64,000 nucleotides of DNA from Enterococcus canintestini (GTDB taxonomy: Bacteria > Bacillota > Bacilli > Lactobacillales > Enterococcaceae). The position numbers and the translations under genes are program-made. The notes under the pieces are model-generated. The model made no database searches, was not told the DNA's origin, and saw nothing but the letters and a program-made list of their open reading frames with translations. The stretch is taken from NCBI RefSeq assembly GCF_001885735.1, contig NZ_JXKG01000001.1, forward strand, positions 248,001 to 312,000, in the 5' to 3' direction. This document shows positions 35,928 through 44,227 of the stretch, piece after piece. The stretch's first letter is position 1. Every line of letters begins with the position of its first letter.

Positions 35928-36027
35928 AACTAAGCACTCGTAATCAAAAAAATAATAAAAAAGTTGATTTTTTATAATCTGACTAACGCTTAGGTGAAAA
36001 AATCACTTAACTTTTAGTAGTTGAGAT

Positions 36028-36086
36028 CATTCTTTTTTCATTCTTTAGACCGATTCTATTTTTTTCACTTTTCGTTATGATAAAAT
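36028..36086 (+). promoter_or_regulatory. liaFSR promoter region with direct repeats
   Basis: CATTCTTT occurs twice, 11 bp apart (36028-36035 and 36039-36046), on the same helix face, and a -10 TAAAAT lies at 36081-36086. The -35 is only a T run. An 8-bp inverted repeat (TTAGGTGA / TCACTTAA, 35990-36010) lies just upstream. The repeats are plausible sites for the response regulator encoded in the operon; this is inferred. Confidence 0.5.
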
Positions 36087-36128
36087 AGAAATGTTGTGAA
36101 GAATCAAAAGTTTTGGAGCGATTTATCT

Positions 36129-36164
36129 ATGAAAAGATTAACTATCCGGAGGTGGCAGAATTGA
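36129..36164 (+). CDS. Possible 11-residue leader peptide coupled to liaF
   Basis: An ATG preceded by TTGGAG opens a frame encoding MKRLTIRRWQN, then TGA. The stop overlaps the TTG start of liaF (TTGA), and the liaF ribosome site lies inside the leader. The peptide is short and strongly basic (four Lys/Arg). The arrangement would tie liaF translation to that of the leader. A chance ORF is possible. Confidence 0.4.
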   Translation: MKRLTIRRWQN

Positions 36165-36892
36165 GAAGTCCTTGGCGTTTTTTTCTTGTAGTTGAAGCAC
36201 TATTGTTTCTTTATGCTCTATGGCAGGTCTTCAATAGTCCGCCTTTATTATTACTACTTATATTTGGTGTTTTATGTTTGTATACGACTAGCCGTACCCA
36301 AAAAAGAGGGCGTAGAACCAATTTTTGGTTGATTGTTGGTTTATTAGCAGTATTTATCAGTCTTTTAAATAATCCTGCTGTCTGGTTAATGTTAGTATTT
36401 GGTGTTTTATTTATTGGGTTAAAAGGCGTAGAAATAACAGGTCTGGATTTAACCAAAAATGCCTTTTGGAAGAAAAAACAAATGGTTATGGTAGAAACAA
36501 CTGTTCCAAAACTTCATCCAAGTAAAATGGAGCGCCAAGCTTTATTTGGTAATGAAAGAATTGGTCATCAAGTTTTTGAATGGGATGATATTAACATCAA
36601 TATGATTTCTGGTGATACGATTATTGATTTGGGAAATACGATTTTACCAAAACGAGATAATATTATTATGCTACGTAAGGGTTTTGGAAAAACAAGAATT
36701 TTAGTGCCGCTAGGAATTGGAATAGCCTTAGAGCATGGTAGCTTTATTGGAAATGTAACTTTTCTAGGTGAACAAACCGCATTACGCAGTGAAAGAATTA
36801 CCGTCTATAGTGAAGATTATGATACGAGCGAACGTCGTATTAAAATTTTATCTAGTACTTTAATTGGGGATATTGAGGTGATTCGAGTATGA
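36161..36892 (+). CDS. liaF: LiaF envelope-stress regulator (membrane protein)
   Basis: A 243-residue protein with closely spaced N-terminal membrane segments (about residues 5-90) and a soluble C-terminal LiaF domain including ERIGHQVFEWDDININ, DTIIDLGNTILP and LVPLGIGIALEHG. LiaF holds the kinase LiaS inactive until the envelope is damaged. The frame extends up to a TTG at 36113, but TTG 36161 has GGAGG 8 bp upstream and gives the usual N terminus. Its stop overlaps the liaS start (ATGA). Changes in this system are a known route to daptomycin tolerance in enterococci. Confidence 0.93.
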   Translation: MRSPWRFFLVVEALLFLYALWQVFNSPPLLLLLIFGVLCLYTTSRTQKRGRRTNFWLIVGLLAVFISLLNNPAVWLMLVFGVLFIGLKGVEITGLDLTKNAFWKKKQMVMVETTVPKLHPSKMERQALFGNERIGHQVFEWDDININMISGDTIIDLGNTILPKRDNIIMLRKGFGKTRILVPLGIGIALEHGSFIGNVTFLGEQTALRSERITVYSEDYDTSERRIKILSSTLIGDIEVIRV

Positions 36893-37947
36893 TGGCAAAA
36901 ATTTCAAAAGGAATGATTGCACTTTATACTGGAATTGCCATATTTATCACGTTAATTTTAGTTTTATTTTCTTATCTTCATGCTAATAAGGTTAAAGACT
37001 GGTGGCTTGTTTCACTACAAACGCGGGTTTTCTTTTTACCTTTGATATTTTATATTTTGGCTATTTCTGTTGGTTTTGGTGTGGTTACTTATATTTTGAT
37101 TTCTTTATTCCGTAAGAGTTCATTTGGGGAAATAGAAGAAAAGTTAAGATTATTAGTGGCGGGTAACTATGAATCGGAGTTATTAAAAGAATCTGTTTCC
37201 CATTCAAAAGAAAATCATTATTTAACAGCGATTGATCAAGATATTGTCCAGATTGGCCAAAAGCTAAATAAGCTTTCTACAGAACTTCAAACTTTAAATA
37301 GCCGGCCACAATTAATGGACGGGCAGACAAAAGAAGAAATTTTAGAAGTGGAGCGGCATCGCTTAGCCCGTGAACTTCATGATTCTGTTTCTCAACAATT
37401 GTTTGCAGCTATGATGATGTTGTCAGCATTAAATGAGCAGGCCCAAAAAATGGAATTGCCATTACCACAGCAAAAACAACTACAGATGGTTTCAGATATC
37501 ATCAACGCTTCGCAATCTGAAATGCGAGCACTGCTTTTACATTTGCGTCCAGTTAGTCTAGAAGGTAAGAGTTTGAAAATGGGGATTGAACAGTTGTTAA
37601 ATGAGCTACAGTCTAAAATAAAGATTAAGTTGAAGTGGGAAGCAGAAGAAATTAGTCTTGCGCCTACCATTGAAGATCAACTTTTTCGAATTGTTCAAGA
37701 ACTACTATCCAATACGTTGCGTCACGCTAAAGCAGAAGAATTGGAAGTTTATTTGCATAAAGTCGGGCAAAATGTCTTATTACGGGTCATTGATGACGGT
37801 GTAGGTTTTGATACAAGCGAGCAAAACGCCGGTAGCTATGGTTTAATGAATATTAAAGAACGTGTCGCCAGTGTCGGTGGTACGTGTAAGATTATTAGTT
37901 TTAAAGGACAAGGAACAAGTGTTGAAATAAAAATTCCAATTGTCTAG
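36889..37947 (+). CDS. liaS: LiaS sensor histidine kinase
   Basis: A 352-residue kinase of the NarL/DesK-like class. Two membrane spans near the N terminus (IALYTGIAIFITLILVLFSY and FLPLIFYILAISVGFGVVTYI) have only a short loop between them, typical of intramembrane-sensing kinases. The phospho-acceptor is His164 in RLARELHDSVSQQ (HisKA_3), and the ATPase domain has LLSNTLRHAKAEE and DDGVGFD. It phosphorylates LiaR. It overlaps liaF by four bases. Confidence 0.95.
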   Translation: MMAKISKGMIALYTGIAIFITLILVLFSYLHANKVKDWWLVSLQTRVFFLPLIFYILAISVGFGVVTYILISLFRKSSFGEIEEKLRLLVAGNYESELLKESVSHSKENHYLTAIDQDIVQIGQKLNKLSTELQTLNSRPQLMDGQTKEEILEVERHRLARELHDSVSQQLFAAMMMLSALNEQAQKMELPLPQQKQLQMVSDIINASQSEMRALLLHLRPVSLEGKSLKMGIEQLLNELQSKIKIKLKWEAEEISLAPTIEDQLFRIVQELLSNTLRHAKAEELEVYLHKVGQNVLLRVIDDGVGFDTSEQNAGSYGLMNIKERVASVGGTCKIISFKGQGTSVEIKIPIV

Positions 37948-37999
37948 GATTAAAATATAATCGTAGATAATGTGATTTGGTTTGAAGGAGGATATTGGT

Positions 38000-38629
38000 G
38001 TGATTAAAGTGTTACTTGTCGATGATCATGAAATGGTTCGCTTAGGGGTTTCTTCCTATTTATCGATTCAAGAAGATATAGAAGTTGTCGGTGAAGCTGA
38101 GAATGGTCAAATTGGTTATGAAAAAGCGTTGGAATTAAAACCAGACGTGATTTTAATGGATTTGGTGATGGATGTGATGGATGGTATTGCATCGACCAAA
38201 GCCATCTTAAAAAGTTGGCCAGATGCTAAAATTTTAATAGTTACTAGTTTTATTGATGACGAAAAAGTTTATCCTGCAATTGAAGCTGGTGCATCAGGCT
38301 ATTTACTTAAAACGTCTACAGCACATGAAATTGCTGACGCTATTCGGGCGACGTATCGAGGTGAACGAATCTTAGAACCAGAAGTTACCAATAAAATGAT
38401 GCATCGCTTAACCAATAGAACGCCGATTTTACATGAAGATTTAACCAATCGTGAACGAGAGATTTTATTATTAATCGCGCAAGGAAAAAGCAACCAAGAG
38501 ATTGCAGATGAGCTTTTTATTACTTTAAAAACGGTGAAAACCCATGTCTCTAATATTTTATCCAAATTAGAAGTAGAAGATCGAACTCAAGCTGCTATTT
38601 ATGCTTTTAAACATGGTTTAGCCAAATGA
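38000..38629 (+). CDS. liaR: LiaR response regulator (NarL/LuxR family)
   Basis: A 209-residue regulator: receiver domain with phospho-acceptor Asp54 in VILMDLVMD and the usual acidic pocket VDDHE, then a LuxR-type helix-turn-helix ([25 protein letters not shown]). The start is GTG 38000, since GAAGGAGG lies 9 bp upstream; the longer frame from 37982 begins inside that ribosome site. The gap to liaS is 52 bp without a terminator. It controls envelope-stress genes and probably its own operon. Confidence 0.95.
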   Translation: MIKVLLVDDHEMVRLGVSSYLSIQEDIEVVGEAENGQIGYEKALELKPDVILMDLVMDVMDGIASTKAILKSWPDAKILIVTSFIDDEKVYPAIEAGASGYLLKTSTAHEIADAIRATYRGERILEPEVTNKMMHRLTNRTPILHEDLTNREREILLLIAQGKSNQEIADELFITLKTVKTHVSNILSKLEVEDRTQAAIYAFKHGLAK

Positions 38630-38630
38630 G

Positions 38631-38666
38631 AAAAAACCTCTTCGATAGCACAACGAAGGGGTCTTT
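38631..38666 (+). terminator. Terminator after liaR
   Basis: Stem CCTCTTCG / CGAAGGGG (8 bp, one wobble) with a short T run; probably moderate in strength. Confidence 0.65.
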
Positions 38667-38728
38667 GTTATACTAACTTCATAAGTAACAGTCACTAAGT
38701 TTCAAATTTCTAAAATGAGGAGAATAAG

Positions 38729-39394
38729 ATGAAACAAAATTATGCCATTATTGGCTTGGGACGATTTGGCGGCAGTATTTGTCGTACCCTAATTGAATCT
38801 GGTCAAGAAGTTTTAGCTATAGACAGTAGTGAAGATCGCGTGAATGAGTATATGAACATTGCTACCCACGCTGTTGTGGGGAATGCACAAGATGAAATGA
38901 CGTTGCGTTCATTAGGAATTCGAAATTTTGATCATGTCATTGTTGCGATTGGTGAAGATATTCAAGCAAGTATTTTAGTCACGCTCATGGTTAAAGAAAT
39001 GGGTGTACCAAATGTTTTAGCGAAAGCGCAAAATGAATATCACGCCCGCGTATTAGAAAAGATTGGTGCAGATCGCGTTGTCCATCCGGAGCGAGACATG
39101 GGCGTACGTATTGCGCATAATTTGGTTTCTAAAAACATTTTAGATTACGTAGAATTATCTGATGATTATTCTTTAGCAGAAATTCGTGTAACCAATCCGA
39201 AATTCTACGATAAAAGTTTAGCAGATCTGAATTTTCGACAAAATTTTGGCTTAACGGTGGTAGGAATTCGCCGCGTAAATGGTAAAGTAGTCGTTTCGCC
39301 AACTGCTGATGAAATCGTTTTAAAAAATGATAATTTGTTAGTGATTGGGGAAACAGATGATGTCGATATATTAGACGAAAAAATGAATGACTAG
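38729..39394 (+). CDS. RCK-domain potassium uptake regulator (KtrA/KtrC-like)
   Basis: A 221-residue cytoplasmic subunit of a Ktr K+ channel. The N-terminal RCK domain binds ATP/ADP through IIGLGRFGGSICRTL and an acidic residue at the end of the second strand (LAIDSS). The C-terminal RCK_C domain is the usual c-di-AMP site in this family. The length matches Bacillus KtrA and KtrC. No membrane subunit (KtrB/D) is adjacent, so the partner is encoded elsewhere. Confidence 0.9.
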   Translation: MKQNYAIIGLGRFGGSICRTLIESGQEVLAIDSSEDRVNEYMNIATHAVVGNAQDEMTLRSLGIRNFDHVIVAIGEDIQASILVTLMVKEMGVPNVLAKAQNEYHARVLEKIGADRVVHPERDMGVRIAHNLVSKNILDYVELSDDYSLAEIRVTNPKFYDKSLADLNFRQNFGLTVVGIRRVNGKVVVSPTADEIVLKNDNLLVIGETDDVDILDEKMND

Positions 39395-39406
39395 CGAGGG
39401 ATACTG

Positions 39407-39700
39407 ATGAAAATAACAATAACACCACAAGCTGCACAATGGTTTAAAAATGAATTGACAGTAGATGACGGAATGGGTGTACGGTTTTACGGAAAAGTTT
39501 ATGGCAAAACCCAAGTTCATGAAGGTTTTTCAGTGGGAATGTCAGTGGATACACCTGAACATCCGATTGGAAAAATAACTGCAGACGGTATTTTATTTTA
39601 CGCAGATGAAGCAGATGAATGGTTTTTTAAAGGTTACGATTTAACAGTTGATTTAGATGAAGAATTAAATGAACCTAAGTATCTATTTCAAGAAGAATAA
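39407..39700 (+). CDS. HesB/IscA-like protein without cysteines
   Basis: A 97-residue protein with the small beta-rich fold of the HesB/YadR/YfhF group (start MKITITPQAAQWFKNEL, ending with the acidic LDEELNEPKYLF). The three cysteines that bind iron or an Fe-S cluster in true IscA proteins are absent; indeed it has no Cys at all. It is therefore unlikely to be an Fe-S carrier of the classic kind. It starts 12 bp after the RCK gene and is probably co-transcribed with it. Confidence 0.78.
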   Translation: MKITITPQAAQWFKNELTVDDGMGVRFYGKVYGKTQVHEGFSVGMSVDTPEHPIGKITADGILFYADEADEWFFKGYDLTVDLDEELNEPKYLFQEE

Positions 39701-39721
39701 AATTGTTAGGAGCCTATGCAG

Positions 39722-40672
39722 ATGCTTTTATCAGTGATTGTACCTTGTTTTAATGAAGAAAAAAGTTTACCTTATTTTTTTACTGAAATGAAAAAAATTG
39801 AGCAAAAATTACCTCTTAAAATCGAATATATTTTAATTGATGATGGGTCTACCGATCAAACACTGCCACTCATGCAGCATCTAGCAAAAGAAAATCCTAA
39901 AAAAATTCATTACTATTCTTTTTCGCGTAATTTTGGTAAAGAAGCTGCAATTTATGCTGGTTTGCAAAATGCCAAAGGAGACTATGTCACATTAATGGAT
40001 GCCGATTTACAGGATCCGCCGCACTTATTAGTCGAAATGTATCAGTTGCTAGTCGCACATCACTTGGATTGTGTGGGAACACGACGAAAAAACCGAGCTG
40101 GTGAACCAAAAATTCGAAGTTTTTTTGCTGATTTATTTTATCGTTTGATGAATAGAATTGGTGAAACAGAACTTGTCCCTGGCGTACGAGATTTTCGTCT
40201 AATGACACGAAAAATGGTGAATGCAGTTTTACAGATAACAGAGTATAATCGCTTTTCAAAGGGGATTTTTAGCTGGGTTGGTTTTCAGACAGAATACATT
40301 GCTTATGAAAATGTGGAACGTGTTGCTGGTAAAACTTCTTGGTCTTTTTGGCAATTATTAAAATATTCTCTTGATGGGATTGTAAACTTTTCTGATGTAC
40401 CTTTAAATATTGCTTCTTTTGTAGGAGCATTTTCTTGTTTAGGCTCTGGTCTTGCTTTAATCTTTATTGTAATTCGGGCATTATTATTTGGTGATCCGAC
40501 GAGTGGTTGGCCCTCAATGGTTTCGATTTTTTTATTTGTTGGTGGGTTGCAATTACTTTGTTTAGGGATTATTGGTAAATATATTGGCAAAATCTTTTTG
40601 GAAACTAAAAAAAGACCTCATTATTTAATTAAAGAATCTGATCAAGAAAATGATCAAAACCTTGGAAAATAG
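39722..40672 (+). CDS. CsbB/GtrB-type undecaprenyl-phosphate glycosyltransferase (copy 1)
   Basis: A 316-residue GT2 enzyme with two C-terminal membrane spans. GT-A motifs are SVIVPCFNEE, DDGSTD and DADLQDPP; RNFGKEAAIYAGL and VGTRRKNRAGEP are typical of the CsbB/GtrB/DPM1 branch. It transfers a sugar from a nucleotide donor to undecaprenyl phosphate on the cytoplasmic face. ATG 39722 has AGGAG 9 bp upstream; ATG 39716 is possible. Copy 2 at 43175 has a flippase partner, this one has not. Confidence 0.88.
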   Translation: MLLSVIVPCFNEEKSLPYFFTEMKKIEQKLPLKIEYILIDDGSTDQTLPLMQHLAKENPKKIHYYSFSRNFGKEAAIYAGLQNAKGDYVTLMDADLQDPPHLLVEMYQLLVAHHLDCVGTRRKNRAGEPKIRSFFADLFYRLMNRIGETELVPGVRDFRLMTRKMVNAVLQITEYNRFSKGIFSWVGFQTEYIAYENVERVAGKTSWSFWQLLKYSLDGIVNFSDVPLNIASFVGAFSCLGSGLALIFIVIRALLFGDPTSGWPSMVSIFLFVGGLQLLCLGIIGKYIGKIFLETKKRPHYLIKESDQENDQNLGK

Positions 40673-40709
40673 TTAGAAATAATGATTTAGCTATTTTACC
40701 AAGGTTTTT
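40656..40709. terminator. Bidirectional terminator between convergent genes
   Basis: A 17-bp stem (40656-40672 with 40691-40708, one bulge) ends in TTTTTAATTTT. The left arm includes the stop codon of the glycosyltransferase. The next gene is on the minus strand. Confidence 0.85.
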
Positions 40710-40745
40710 AATTTTGCATTTTATATAAGAATATAAGGGGAAAGA

Positions 40746-41690
40746 TTAATAACCTTTTTTTAAATCGACTTGATTTTTAACGACAGATTGATTTGAAACA
40801 AAAGATGTTAGATTTTGTAAAAAGATTGCCATAAATTTTTGTTGAAAATGTGGTACCATCCCTGCGATGTGAGGTGTAATTAAAATATTATCGAGCTGCC
40901 ATAATGGATTAGTTTGAAGAAGCGGTTCTTCTTCAAAAACATCTAGTGCAGCATAAGCAATGCTTCTTTTTTGGAGTGCTACAAGTAAAGCGTTTGTGTC
41001 AACGCTAGCTCCTCTTCCGACATTAACAAAAGTTGCAGTGTGTTTCATAACGTTGAAAAAGTCGGCATCATATAAGTGATGAGTTTGTGTTGTGAGCGGT
41101 AAGATGTTGATGACAAAATCAAATTGTTTAACGATTGATTTTAACTGTGAAATAGCAAAAGTTTGTTCAAAATTTGCTACTTTATGGCCTGTTGTATTTA
41201 CTCCTACAGGTTGATTTCCTAATAATTTTAATGTTTTAGCCAGTTCTTGACCAATTTGGCCAGTACCTATGATAAGAATTTTTTGTTCTTCTAATTTTCC
41301 GTAAAAAACAGCTTGACTCCATTTTTTATGACGTTGACCAATCGCTGCTTCATTAAAGCCCCGCAGACGCATCAAAATAGTTGTTAAAACATGTTCACTA
41401 ATTGCTTCTTTGTGAATGCCTTTTGCATTGGTTAATAAAATATTTTTACTTTCAAAATCTTTAAGTGGTAAATAATCCACCCCAGCAGAAATGCTTTGTA
41501 CCCATTTTAAATTAGAGTTTAAAGCTAACAGTGGTTGCCATTCTTTTTGCCAGCCAATCGTAACTGCAACTTTTTCCCAATCTTCTTTTGCATGAATCTC
41601 TGTAATAAATTGAAATTGAGGGGCTATTTTTTTCATTTGATCGAGATACTCAGATTTAAAAGAACGTTGTGATAAGATAAATTTTGTCAT
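40746..41690 (-). CDS. D-isomer-specific 2-hydroxyacid dehydrogenase
   Basis: A 314-residue NAD(P)-dependent oxidoreductase. The Rossmann motif is LIIGTGQIGQELAKTL, followed by NILPLTTQTHHLYD, NVGRGASVDTNALL and the catalytic region DVFEEEPLLQTNPLW with the histidine in ITPHIAG. It reduces a 2-oxoacid to a D-hydroxyacid or the reverse; the exact substrate is unknown. A possible extended -10 on the minus strand lies at 41724-41729. It is separated from the upstream DUF1189 gene by a terminator, so it has its own promoter. Confidence 0.9.
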   Translation of the reverse strand: MTKFILSQRSFKSEYLDQMKKIAPQFQFITEIHAKEDWEKVAVTIGWQKEWQPLLALNSNLKWVQSISAGVDYLPLKDFESKNILLTNAKGIHKEAISEHVLTTILMRLRGFNEAAIGQRHKKWSQAVFYGKLEEQKILIIGTGQIGQELAKTLKLLGNQPVGVNTTGHKVANFEQTFAISQLKSIVKQFDFVINILPLTTQTHHLYDADFFNVMKHTATFVNVGRGASVDTNALLVALQKRSIAYAALDVFEEEPLLQTNPLWQLDNILITPHIAGMVPHFQQKFMAIFLQNLTSFVSNQSVVKNQVDLKKGY

Positions 41691-41741
41691 AAGGACATCT
41701 CCTTTTAATGATTAGCTACTTTCATTGTATCAAAAGGAACA

Positions 41742-41778
41742 AAAAAAGACTCTTTTCTAAATTTGAAAAGAGTCTTTT
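41742..41778 (-). terminator. Terminator after the DUF1189 gene
   Basis: On the minus strand a stem GAAAAGAGTC-type of 14 bp with a 7-nt loop (41743-41757 with 41765-41778) ends in a T run. Confidence 0.88.
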
Positions 41779-41785
41779 GATTAAG

Positions 41786-42589
41786 TTAAACTTTGTCTTT
41801 GCCAGCCAGGCCTTTTATCACTTGATTGTAAATAAATAAAGTTGCAATCAAGATGAACATTGTTCCGTCAAATCCCATGGTTACAAGGTGAATTAATGCA
41901 GTTATAACAACTGGGAGTGTTGCTGCAAAAACAATAATTTTGAAATTTTCAAAACTACTTAAGTTGAGTCGGCGCATTTTTGTTTGCAATGTTGCGCCAA
42001 GAGTGGCAAATAATAGTGTCACGAGTAAATTGATGACACTAGGATAAAGAGAAACTAAAAAGGCAATCAGATACATCCACCAAGGTATTTTAGCGTCTTT
42101 TAAGTACTCACGAATATGTTGGCCGTCTAAGCCTTTTAAAGCAGCTTCTGTGTAGGGGATAACTAGTTGATTGTCACCTAATAAAGCAGAACCTGTTCCA
42201 GTACTTGGCATGGCAACGACTAGACTGCCTTTTAATAGACCGATACTTAAAAAGTTGCCAACCATATCGGTAGTAATATCTTTTTCAGTACGCTTTCCTT
42301 CTGGATCAAAAGTAAAAATAATTGAATCCGTTTGATAGATAAAACCTTTTTCATTTTCTTTTGCCGGCGTAAGTTGATTATTTTCTATAGTAAAATCGGG
42401 AAGTTTTGCGGCAATTTTTTGACCATCTTGCTGGATTTCATGAAAAACACCACTTACTTTGTAAGCAAGAGGCAATGCTAGAACAGCTCCCAATATAAAG
42501 ACATAACCAATTATCTTTCCAAATGGTAATTTTTTTGCTTCCAGTAATTTTTGAAACTGGAAAAAAGAACTTTTCATTAGTGATAACAT
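41786..42589 (-). CDS. DUF1189 family membrane protein
   Basis: A 267-residue integral membrane protein: one span near the N terminus (IIGYVFILGAVLALPLAY), a long outside loop of about 120 residues, then four spans in the C-terminal half. This layout and the VKGSLVVAM-like and IPYTEAAL segments fit DUF1189. Members are sometimes found near maltodextrin genes but have no proven role. ATG 42589 has AAGGAG 11 bp upstream. It has its own promoter and terminator. Confidence 0.8.
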   Translation of the reverse strand: MLSLMKSSFFQFQKLLEAKKLPFGKIIGYVFILGAVLALPLAYKVSGVFHEIQQDGQKIAAKLPDFTIENNQLTPAKENEKGFIYQTDSIIFTFDPEGKRTEKDITTDMVGNFLSIGLLKGSLVVAMPSTGTGSALLGDNQLVIPYTEAALKGLDGQHIREYLKDAKIPWWMYLIAFLVSLYPSVINLLVTLLFATLGATLQTKMRRLNLSSFENFKIIVFAATLPVVITALIHLVTMGFDGTMFILIATLFIYNQVIKGLAGKDKV

Positions 42590-42623
42590 TCAGAGCAGGA
42601 CTCCTTTTATAAGTATTCAATCC

Positions 42624-42652
42624 ATTCTATCGAAGGTCTTGTGCTTTTACAA
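42624..42652 (-). promoter_or_regulatory. Promoter of the DUF1189 gene
   Basis: On the minus strand TTGTAA and TAGAAT are exactly 17 bp apart, 35 bp upstream of the start codon. Confidence 0.7.
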
Positions 42653-42731
42653 GGAGAATTGGTGGTAAAATAGAAATAATGACTAGAAACAATATTGAAA
42701 TTACGATAAGATACATAAATGAGGTGAGTTA

Positions 42732-43178
42732 ATGAAAGGTTATATTCAAAAGATCATTAAAAATGAACGGTTAGTGGAAATCATACTTTATATTTTTTTT
42801 GGTGGCTTGACAACAGTGGTTAATTTTGTTGCGTATTTTATAGCGCGAGACCTATTCCACTTTAATTTTGTGATTTCAAATACTATTTCATGGATTTCCG
42901 CGGTTTTGTTTGCTTTTATAACAAATAAAATTTGGGTTTTTAAATCAAAAAGTGAAAGCTTTTTCGAACTGATTATTGAGTTTGGTAAGTTTATTTTTTA
43001 TCGTTTGCTTTCTTTTGGAATTGATATGGGATCCATGTTTATTTTTATCAAAGTTTTTCATTTATCAGATTTTATAGCAAAACTTTTGACCCAGATATTT
43101 ATTGTGGTTTCTAACTATTTATTTAGTAAGTTATTTATTTTTAAAAGTAAAAAGGTAAAGGTGGATAATATTAAATGA
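42732..43178 (+). CDS. GtcA/GtrA-family lipid-linked sugar flippase
   Basis: A 148-residue protein with four membrane spans and the GtrA family pattern: FFGGLTTVVNFVAYF, NTISWISAVLFAFITNKIWVF and NYLFSKLFIF. Such proteins are thought to flip undecaprenyl-phosphate sugars across the membrane; GtcA of Listeria is needed for teichoic acid glycosylation. It overlaps the next gene, a CsbB-type enzyme, by four bases (ATGA), the standard pairing for this pathway. The start follows GAGGTGAG. Confidence 0.9.
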   Translation: MKGYIQKIIKNERLVEIILYIFFGGLTTVVNFVAYFIARDLFHFNFVISNTISWISAVLFAFITNKIWVFKSKSESFFELIIEFGKFIFYRLLSFGIDMGSMFIFIKVFHLSDFIAKLLTQIFIVVSNYLFSKLFIFKSKKVKVDNIK

Positions 43179-44149
43179 AAAAGAAAGTATTAATTTCTAT
43201 TCCATCGTATAGTGAAGAAGAGAATGTTTTTCCGCTGTATCAAGCATTGGATGAAGCATTATGTTCGGTTTATGATCGCTATGAATTTGAATTTCTATTT
43301 ATAAATGATGGTAGTACAGATCATACAGTAGAAAAAGTCATGGAGTTAATGGAATTTTCTCCTTATGTTTCTTTAATAGACTTATCTAGAAATTATGGAA
43401 AAGAAACTGCCATGGCAGCTGGTTTTGATTATTTTAATCATGATGCTTTAATTACAATTGATGCTGATTTACAACATCCGCCTGCGACGATAATTGAAAT
43501 GCTTAATTTGTGGGAACAGGGCTACGAAGATGTTTATGCAAAACGCAATAAACGAAATGGTGAATCGTGGTTTAAAAAGTCAACATCTAGATGGTTTTAT
43601 AAAGTTTTAGAGGCAATGTCTGATGCTCCTGTATTAGCAGATGCCGGTGATTTTAGACTTTTAGATAAAAAAGCAGTCGAATCATTACAAGAACTAAGGG
43701 AAACACAACGTTACACAAAAGGACTCTATAGTTGGATTGGTTTTAAGAAAGTCGCAATTGAATTTGATGCCAATGAGAGGTTACATGGCGAAACAAAGTG
43801 GAATTTAGGTTCGTTGATAAAACTTGCAATTGAAGGTATTACTTCATATACAACGGCTCCTTTAAAATTATCTATGTATTTTGGTTTTCTAGTTTCGTTT
43901 GCGGCCTTTATCTATATGATATACGTTTTAATTAAAACCTTAATTTTAGGCGCAGATACATCGGGATTTCCTTCTCTAATGATCATGATGCTATTTCTCG
44001 GAGGATGTCAGTTAATTTCTATAGGTATTTTAGGTGAATATCTTGGAAGAGTATTTATAGAAAGTAAAGGACGTCCACTATACTTTATTGAAAATAAATA
44101 TAGAGGAAAAGCTTTTTTGGATGATAAAAAAGATGAAATTACTAAATGA
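43175..44149 (+). CDS. csbB: CsbB/GtrB-type undecaprenyl-phosphate glycosyltransferase (copy 2)
   Basis: A 324-residue GT2 enzyme with ISIPSYSEEEN, NDGSTD and DADLQHPP, RNYGKETAMAAGF, and two membrane spans near the C terminus. It loads a sugar onto undecaprenyl phosphate for the flippase encoded just upstream. With a YfhO-type transferase outside, this makes the three-part CsbB-GtcA-YfhO system that glycosylates teichoic acid in Bacillus and Listeria. The only YfhO-like gene in the window is frame-broken. The sequence is clearly related to, but distinct from, copy 1. Confidence 0.88.
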   Translation: MKKKVLISIPSYSEEENVFPLYQALDEALCSVYDRYEFEFLFINDGSTDHTVEKVMELMEFSPYVSLIDLSRNYGKETAMAAGFDYFNHDALITIDADLQHPPATIIEMLNLWEQGYEDVYAKRNKRNGESWFKKSTSRWFYKVLEAMSDAPVLADAGDFRLLDKKAVESLQELRETQRYTKGLYSWIGFKKVAIEFDANERLHGETKWNLGSLIKLAIEGITSYTTAPLKLSMYFGFLVSFAAFIYMIYVLIKTLILGADTSGFPSLMIMMLFLGGCQLISIGILGEYLGRVFIESKGRPLYFIENKYRGKAFLDDKKDEITK

Positions 44150-44171
44150 AACAAGCATATTTTTTGAATAA

Positions 44172-44204
44172 TTGACTTTTCTTTGATAGTGTTTACATTG
44201 TAAA
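44172..44204 (+). promoter_or_regulatory. sodA promoter with palindrome over the -10
   Basis: TTGACT and TACATT are 16 bp apart. The -10 lies inside the perfect palindrome TTTACA-T-TGTAAA (44192-44204), a likely operator. It does not match the usual PerR, Fur or MntR boxes as I know them. Confidence 0.65.
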
Positions 44205-44227
44205 TAACATTTAGGAGGAGTTTAGAA

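Noticed and set aside
44194-44202. CopY (cop box) operator at sodA
   Set aside because: The cop box is TACA-N2-TGTA; here only one base separates the halves (TACA-T-TGTA), so copper control is not supported.
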